A DNA stretch of 64,000 nucleotides from Phoronis australis (Eukaryota > Phoronida > Phoronidae): contig NMRA01000013.1 in NCBI GenBank assembly GCA_002633005.1, forward strand, positions 1,070,536-1,134,535. The letters are read 5' to 3'. A program made the position numbers and the translations under genes. Every line of letters begins with the position of its first letter. Within the stretch, counting starts at the first letter, position 1. Shown piece by piece: positions 57,401-64,000 of the stretch. The notes under the pieces were generated by a model. It saw only the letters and a list, made by a program, of their open reading frames with translations. It was not told where the DNA came from and ran no database searches.

Positions 57401-59956
57401 ACACACGACGAAATTCTGACCCCTTCTAGCAATACCGTGAGCATTCGAAAAATGAAAAAATGACAGTTTTGGCCATTTTATGTTCGAACTTGAGGAAACG
57501 TTACCGTAAATATTATGAACATAGTTCGCCAATCGATTCTTTCATAGTGAAGAGCACGCGCACATCCTTTTGCTTTGATGGCATATTGTAGACCAACAGA
57601 GGTTAGTTAATACTTATACCTACATGCCATTGTCTGGTTATCCGAATATTCCGCTAAATATATTTCAACTGTTTGGGCAAAACAAGCACATTAACTAACT
57701 CTTGCTTCAATATTTACTTTAATCGTGTCATGTGGAGGAATTCTTACGTCTATTGTAGTACAAAATCAATTTCAATCACAGCACGAGTTCCATCTGTTTT
57801 CGTCAGAGATTTTCAACATATTGATTAGAAAACACTCCATGACGCATTTCAATATTTTTCTGTCGGTCGAGTTCGGATACTATGAGACGATACGTGGGAT
57901 TTTGTTTGGTTAGGTCTAATTTAAAGACGTACATGTTGACTCACTTTCATTATTTTTTACTTAATAGGTATATTTAATCCAACAAAATTTTACCTGAATG
58001 GTCGCGAGTTACGTACCTTTTTGACGATACCGTAAATTGTTAAATCAAGCATACATCGAGGAAAAGAAACAGTAAATACATAGAGGCTGAGGTTGGCCAG
58101 CAGTGAAATATATCAAATCAAATAAACACAGAAAAATCAGAAACTGGGAATCGAACCACAGGTCTGTAAATTGCCGGTATAGTGCTCTTACCACTGAACT
58201 ACTGAGGACCCGATAGCTCTGCTGTGATAGAAGTGATACAGAGTCAACTGCGCTTCTAATTAAGCCAAGGAAAGTGTTAAAATTTGTCATATCTCGGAAC
58301 ATCATATAACTGTCACAAAAAGTTGACTCGCAGAAAATGACATAATCGGCGACACTGAGTCACGCAAGGGTGAACAGACTTACCGGAAATCGAATTAATC
58401 CCCGAGTCAGCCAACAATTCAACAGTTGTTCCGAGCTTTTTCATAACAAACGCTACCAGTGTCTTACGTGAATTTGTTTTTGCATTTGTTTTTACATTAA
58501 TCTGTGAGTCCAATGGCTCTCGACTTGCCGCGCTACTACTGAAACCACGTGACCTCCAGGTACCATTTACTTTCTCAATTTGCCCGGCTTTTAATTTTCG
58601 ATGACTAGAAACGTAGTACTCAAGTAGTTGCTCCCCCAAACATTCACGGTTTGACAGCTAAAATTACAAGGTTGCCAGGTTTTCAAAGCGGATTTCAACA
58701 TTTAAGCAAGAAGCAAGTTTTGTATTCAAGGTAGTTCAAAAAGCATCCTGTTTCATAAATCATCCCAAGTGTGGAGTTTACAAAATTTGTCTTTAAGTTT
58801 CAGGCTGTGTTAACATTACACACTAGACTACACTTTAAGCAGCAGTGTCTAAAAATTGTCGAGGCTTATTTCTGTATGCCACTGATTCTGCAGTCGAGAT
58901 TTCAGCCGAAACAACAGAGAGACAGTTGAACTTAGTGCGCCAAATTTCAAGAGACTAGAGGTAACCCAAATACCTATAGAGGTCACAGTCTCTACCGCTT
59001 TCACCATAAACTCCCTTGCGCGAACGGCTAGGAGAATCCTTGACAAACATAAAATCACCGTCTCCCAGAAGAAGTTTGCATTCTGAGGTCAGTTGTTACA
59101 AGGGTCTCCAGATGGACTATCGATTGTTCCCTAACAAAATACAAACACAAATTGTGCGTAGGCAGACTGAACGCAATAAAACAAGAACACTTGGCACTAT
59201 GTTGGGGTATCAGTCAGGACATGATTGAAAATGACCCTGGCTTGATGGATGCGAAGAGGAAAGGGTCAACGACAACTATCTCCACAGAGGAGAGTTTTGG
59301 ATGAAAGAGGTCGACCTCTGTGACTTAGACCTTCATTGGCAACTGCTTAACTCATATAGTTTCGTGAAATTCGGCCACCCGGCAAATGCTCAATTGTCCT
59401 TGTATTAGCCAGGGCAGTATTTACCGTATTATTGTGTACGCACGTGGGTCGTAGGCAAAATGCAAAAAATAAAACATTAGTTTTTAATTGTACGGTAAAA
59501 GGCAAAAACGGCACTTGATAATAAAGTTACGCCATCATTGCGTGAATATTACGGGACGACAAGGAAACACTGAGATTATTCATGAAGTTATCTTTTATCG
59601 GGCCCTCGGATATTGACTTCGCTGCATTGTCACCCGATGGCCGGTAGTGGTGAATCGTGACAGTAATGGTTTGCGGTTGTAATGGAATTAAAGCTTAAAG
59701 TGCTTAAAATCGCCAATTTCAAATCAAAAACACACAAAAAAATCACCAGTCGACCAACTGCCAATTAGAACCCCTTTAAATATTATCTGACGATATTTTA
59801 GTTACCTTTTCTCGAGTTATGAACATTTATCGGTCGATACCTACTACCTATAATCGGGACAACCAAACACAGCACTAGTCATCTTCCAATGTGTATAGCG
59901 TGAGAAGTCGTCAGAAGTCGCTGCTCGATTTCCCGGGGTTTATGGTATAATAAGGA
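54486..59956. other. non-coding stretch with few features
   Basis: A short G-rich patch (AGGAGGGAGGGGGTGGG) near 57008-57024 resembles the other G-rich repeat ends. A tRNA-like sequence lies at 58142-58211. No open frame here looks like a gene or matches a family I know. Confidence 0.4.
58142..58211 (-). repeat. tRNA-like sequence, probably SINE-derived
   Basis: On the minus strand GTAGTTCAGTGGTAAGAGCA matches a tRNA D-arm with A box, and GTGGTTCGATTCCCA matches the T arm with B box. The spacing is right for a tRNA. The first bases GGGTCCT and the 3' end do not pair well, so a tRNA pseudogene or SINE head is more likely than a working gene. Confidence 0.55.
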
Positions 59957-60041
59957 ATGGCGACGCGTTGCGTTGGTAGTGGTTGTGACAACTTATTATT
60001 TGACCATGCTGTGACTCCTTTCACTTTCCCTCAGGACATGG
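59957..60041 (+). CDS. possible first exon of a THAP-domain gene
   Basis: Starts MATRCVGSGCDN and runs to TPFTFPQDM. The C-x4-C pair near the N-terminus followed by F-x-FP is how THAP zinc-finger domains (DNA-binding, shared with P-element transposases) begin. The frame stops at 60052, but a donor-like G|GTGAAG lies at about 60041, so it could be exon 1 of a split gene. The Trp, later Cys and His of the domain are not seen nearby. It may be a relic. Confidence 0.35.
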
Positions 60042-60052
60042 GTGAAGCCTGA

Positions 60053-63000
60053 TATGGCGTTAGTATTATGAAACACGCTCGTTAGTGGATATGGCACACT
60101 GGTGCTGGGTACGTTCATACGTCGCACCCATGTCCGTGGAGATAAGAAACTTTAATTGAGATCGCTTTTGTTCTATTTCTCGTTTTTGGGAAATTGAATT
60201 CACGATTGTAATATGCAGTCCTAGAAAGGAAAGTTTAATGACGCAGACTGTGTAACCATTGTCAAATCAATATAAATGATGTTCTTTAAAACCACTTTTT
60301 AAAAGCACTTCATCTAGCGTCAAGAAATCTCCACAGGTTCTTGACTGATATTTAGTCCTCTGCTTCGACGGAGCTAGTAAGTTCAACATACTGTGAGAAA
60401 GCATGGTGAAATATTACGTTGGGCTTCTCTAACGTTGGGCTTACAGCAGCATCTGAATTGAAATGGTTAAATCTTCATTTCCTTAGCTGTCGAAACACGA
60501 AATATGAATCAAGCCACTTGATAAAATTGGTTTCATGACATTCCTTAAGGTGGCAGCACTTGATTTCTGTTTCCAACGAAACCGTAAGCGACTCGAGAAA
60601 ACGCTTCGAAGTCCATTAACCAAAGGCGTATTAGCCGGGAGGCTCGGGGGCAATTGCACCCCTCCCAGATTCAAGCAAATGTTAGGGAATTTTCGCGAAA
60701 AACTAGAAAAAAATCCGGGCAATGGAACATCCAATGGAAAACACAGATAATACATACAACTAAGAAGGGGTAAGTCGGCGGTGACCAGGAGGTAAAACCG
60801 GCGACAAGGCTGAAAGGTGGAGGCCGAAGCTGATACCGCCCTACGTCTAGATTTAGACAAAACTGTCATATGCTCCTCGAACACCCAAGTGCAGATACGT
60901 ATATGACATGACCAATCTTAAAATCGCCAATTAAAAATGGTGCATGTAAGCACTGCCTGTGAGTTGAATTGTCGTCTCATTCAGCAATAATTTAAGATCA
61001 TATGAGCGTCAGTGGTAATATTTCTAAAGCCCAAAGCGCTTCGGTTAGGAATTCAACATTGACAGCAAAGAGTGGGTGTCGTAAAAAACTTCATGCTGTG
61101 TATTAGAAATCGCTATCACCAGCTGCACGTTACGTATACGCAGTCTATAGAAAAAAAATTATAATCAAACAGAAACAAAATATTTGAGCGAACAGACATA
61201 GCATCAGATGACACTCGAAATTCACATTTTGCCAATACGATTAGTGAAATCTAGTGTGAGTAGTTGACAATTCCTATAATTGTTGTTGAGTTGACGCCAT
61301 GTCCACAGAACATGTAGCACATAATTCTGTGTAAAGATGTAAAACCACGCTTTGTTGTTGAAAATTTGAGTCTTTTTAAGTCGCAATGAGGTCGCAATGC
61401 TAAAGTTACATGCGCACTATAGGTCTCTATCACACCGTCATTTTCATAGACGTGGATTGCACAGGTACAATTGACTCCATACATTGCGCGAAAGACCCGT
61501 TTACAAGATCATGATTTGCGCCCAGGTGCACTAAAATTTGCATTCAAATCAGAATTTGAGCCTTGGTATGAAGATGAAGTCCCTACGTGTTTACATTGCT
61601 GATAACTAAATCAAAAAATGCATACCTGAGGTCATTTTTGAAGGATGAGAAACCAATGCATTCAGCAACTGATCTTCCAACAGATCTTAATTAAGACTTT
61701 TGATCTTTCGAACAATCGCGACGTGTGAAAGGAATATCAGCTCTGTACATGGCCAAATTTCTTATGAAAAAAAAAATAAAACTCATCTTCAGTTAGTCAA
61801 AAAGGCGAGTGAGGTGCAGCAGCGTAAGAATTGCAAAAAACATTGTGTGTCCTCCACATTAGGATGACTTGGTTACAATATATTATCAGTAGGCCTACTT
61901 GTCGACATTTTTAAAAGCGTACAAAGCATACGCATTTTGAAGATTCCTCACTTAAAAAGCGTATTTCCGAAAACTGTTGATATTCTGTTGGTTGCAGTTT
62001 AGGGTCTACCGTCCAGGGAGTAGGGTTTGTTCCAGTTTGCATTCCGTGCCTCTCCTATTGGTCAGTTGAAGAAAGTCATTGGGTTAATGACCAATGAAAA
62101 CGTGCCAATGAAGCATATTATGGGATATCTGCTCGTGAGAAAAACGTGTGGGGGCGCAGTAATTCAAGGACGAATATTCCAAGAAATTTCATTGCATTCA
62201 TAAGTTTCTAGAATACATGTAACCTCTTTGCATGTGATTTTAATTTACAACATAAAGCTCTAGCAACGGAATGCCACCTTCGATCACGCGCGGCGGAGGT
62301 TGCACTGCGCATTCGTGGCAGATGTTTGCATTCGTTTGTTCTGGTGCTGTTTGTTGCTATGGAATGTAGGGCTCAGGGTTGAATTTTTGTTTAGTCCAAA
62401 CGAAGTAAGTTTAGAAACATGATCATCGAAAACTTCTTCCGAACATATTTTGTGATGTAGTTGCACGCTACAAACATTGTCAAACGGAGAACCGTCTGCT
62501 TGCAAATCGGCGAATCGGGAAGTTGGCTGTGTGCTTCCGTTGCTTAGATGCTAGGTGTAACTTAGAGCCACCTAGACGTATTGCTATAATTTCCAAAGTT
62601 TACAGTTGCCTTGTAATATGATCAATTATTGGTCGTTAAGTATTCTGTACGCTTCATTTTTAAAAGTCAAATATAGTATATTAACATTTTGTTTGTTTTG
62701 TGACTTAAATGAGTTAATCATTGACTGGATTTTTGGAAAAAATAATTTGTGGCTGCACAAGCGGATTTAGTCCCCCCCCCTTGGTTGCCGCAAAAAATAA
62801 AACAGCAAGAGCGTAGGGAAATATTGAGTTTATTAATTAACCCCGGTAATTAACATTATACGGTTGAAACAAGAATTAAGTGTGTGCAGTTTTAGTGTTT
62901 TTTTTGGGGGGAGGGGGGGGGGTTCAGATCCAATTTCAAGTGTCAAATTCGGAACACGGCGCAATCGTAACGGAACTATGGTTATGTACAGGCTCTCCCG

Positions 63001-64000
63001 CGATATCCCAGGCGACCGGCAGTGGCGCTGCGCAATACGACTCTGTTTCCGTCGTCTGCTTCACTGTGCAAAGAAGAAAATTACTTCATTTTTTTAAAGA
63101 AAATGGAATCTGAGTGACGATGAAAAAACAGTAGCTGCTGGTAAGATGTGAATTTTAATCGAAGCCTTAATGAATCACTCAGAAACTCATAATTCTCTCT
63201 TTGTCAAACCTTAACTTAAGACGATTTCCAAAGCAATCGCGTCATTAATGCCAACACAAAAAAAGGATTTGGTCTTTTGGGCAATTGAAGACTATTTTAA
63301 ATTCAACAAATTTGTTACGAACTGGTTGCACAAAGTATAAAAAGTGTAATAAGCATTACAAAAAGAAGTAGGTTTCGCGTGCAAACGCTGTGGACCATAA
63401 ACAAGTAGGTCTCTTAGTATCATATTAAGAGTGGAATCGTGGTGGTGCAGTGGTAAAGCACGCGCGCTCTATCCTCTGGTCGTTAGTTCGAGTCTGTGGT
63501 AATTGCAGTTTTTCAAGTTCGACACGTTTTCCGTTTTTTTCTTGTATAATACTTTAGGAATCAAGGAAAATGCTTGATTTTTAGAGGAAAAACAGAAAAA
63601 TCCCAAAAAGTTGTTACGCCTATGTACTGCGTGCCTTTACTGGAGAGATCAGTTAATGTTAGAAATACTGCACATGCATTGCCAGGCTTTTCGCAAACAA
63701 GAGTGTGTGTAAGTTGACAGTAAAGTTTCTAAAATAAAAGAACGATTGAAGACAACACCAACTCTGCCGACTCCATCATCCTTGGAGTCCTCTCATAACT
63801 TCGCAACAACGTGCACTGTTGCTTTGGCACACGATTGTTTTACATGTACTCTCGTACTCTGCCTTGCTTTCATTAAGGAAAGCGTTGGAAGCGCATCGCT
63901 AACTTTCGCTATTGAATGACGTGCTCGACGAAAGCGTTTTGAATTTTAGCGAGCACATTTCAAGGTTCACGCCAACAAAATGGATGACGAGTAAGTGTTT
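60053..64000. other. non-coding end of the window
   Basis: G-rich patches are at about 60633-60652 and 62890-62925, and a GCGGATTTAGTCCCCCCC sequence at about 62761 is a fragment of the G-rich repeat families. A tRNA-like repeat is at 63437-63508. No gene was recognised. Confidence 0.4.
63437..63508 (+). repeat. tRNA-derived SINE-like sequence
   Basis: GTGGTGGTGCAGTGGTAAAG (A-box region) is followed by GTTAGTTCGAGTCTG, a weak B box, at tRNA-like spacing. It shares its 5' text with 23055-23095 and 23670-23741. Confidence 0.55.

Noticed and set aside
58142-58211. Functional tRNA gene
   Set aside because: A and B boxes are present but the acceptor stem does not pair and no clear anticodon loop could be read.
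60483-60884. 133-residue minus-strand frame
   Set aside because: No recognisable motif; it crosses a G-rich repeat-like segment.

Overview
This is eukaryotic, metazoan DNA: AT-rich, with long non-coding stretches, several transposon-like repeat families, and one clearly recognisable intron-rich gene whose introns follow the GT/AG rule. There are no bacterial-style operons. The gene content, intron sizes and density of miniature transposons suggest an invertebrate animal, probably marine; the species cannot be named from the sequence.

The main gene fills about 4.16-28.0 kb on the minus strand. It encodes a soluble guanylate cyclase (NO/heme type) subunit of the beta-2 kind (GUCY1B2-like). I traced eleven coding exons whose splice phases all fit, giving 685 residues plus an initiator Met from an unfound first exon. 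If Met1 directly precedes the first codon of the 5'-most exon found, the heme-ligand histidine falls exactly at residue 105. The order is HNOB heme domain, HNOBA/PAS-like domain, signalling coiled coil, cyclase catalytic domain, and a C-terminal tail ending in a CaaX prenylation box. One catalytic exon occurs twice in a 315-bp duplication joined by a single N, which looks like an assembly artefact.

The gene's introns carry repeats: a 2.34-kb inverted-repeat element with an array of a palindromic 14-mer, a pair of diverged repeats at 22.0 and 25.7 kb, microsatellites, a perfect-looking palindrome at 10.7 kb and tRNA-derived SINE-like pieces.

From 28 to 64 kb no complete gene is visible. This part is a patchwork of mobile-element remains: a 637-bp TTAA-flanked element just upstream of the cyclase, a 2.73-kb element with about 180-bp compound inverted termini, a 246-bp MITE with a 5-bp target duplication, a TA-flanked hairpin element, a pair of long dispersed repeats (29.1-30.5 and 38.7-40.5 kb), a composite G-rich element at 51.8-54.5 kb, a possible Penelope-like endonuclease relic at 42.3 kb, and scattered tRNA-derived SINE-like sequences. 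Possible fragments of other genes are a THAP-like first exon at 59.96 kb, an exon-like ORF at 47.3 kb and a 33-nt exon-like segment ending in ATG at 43.45 kb that might supply the cyclase start codon.
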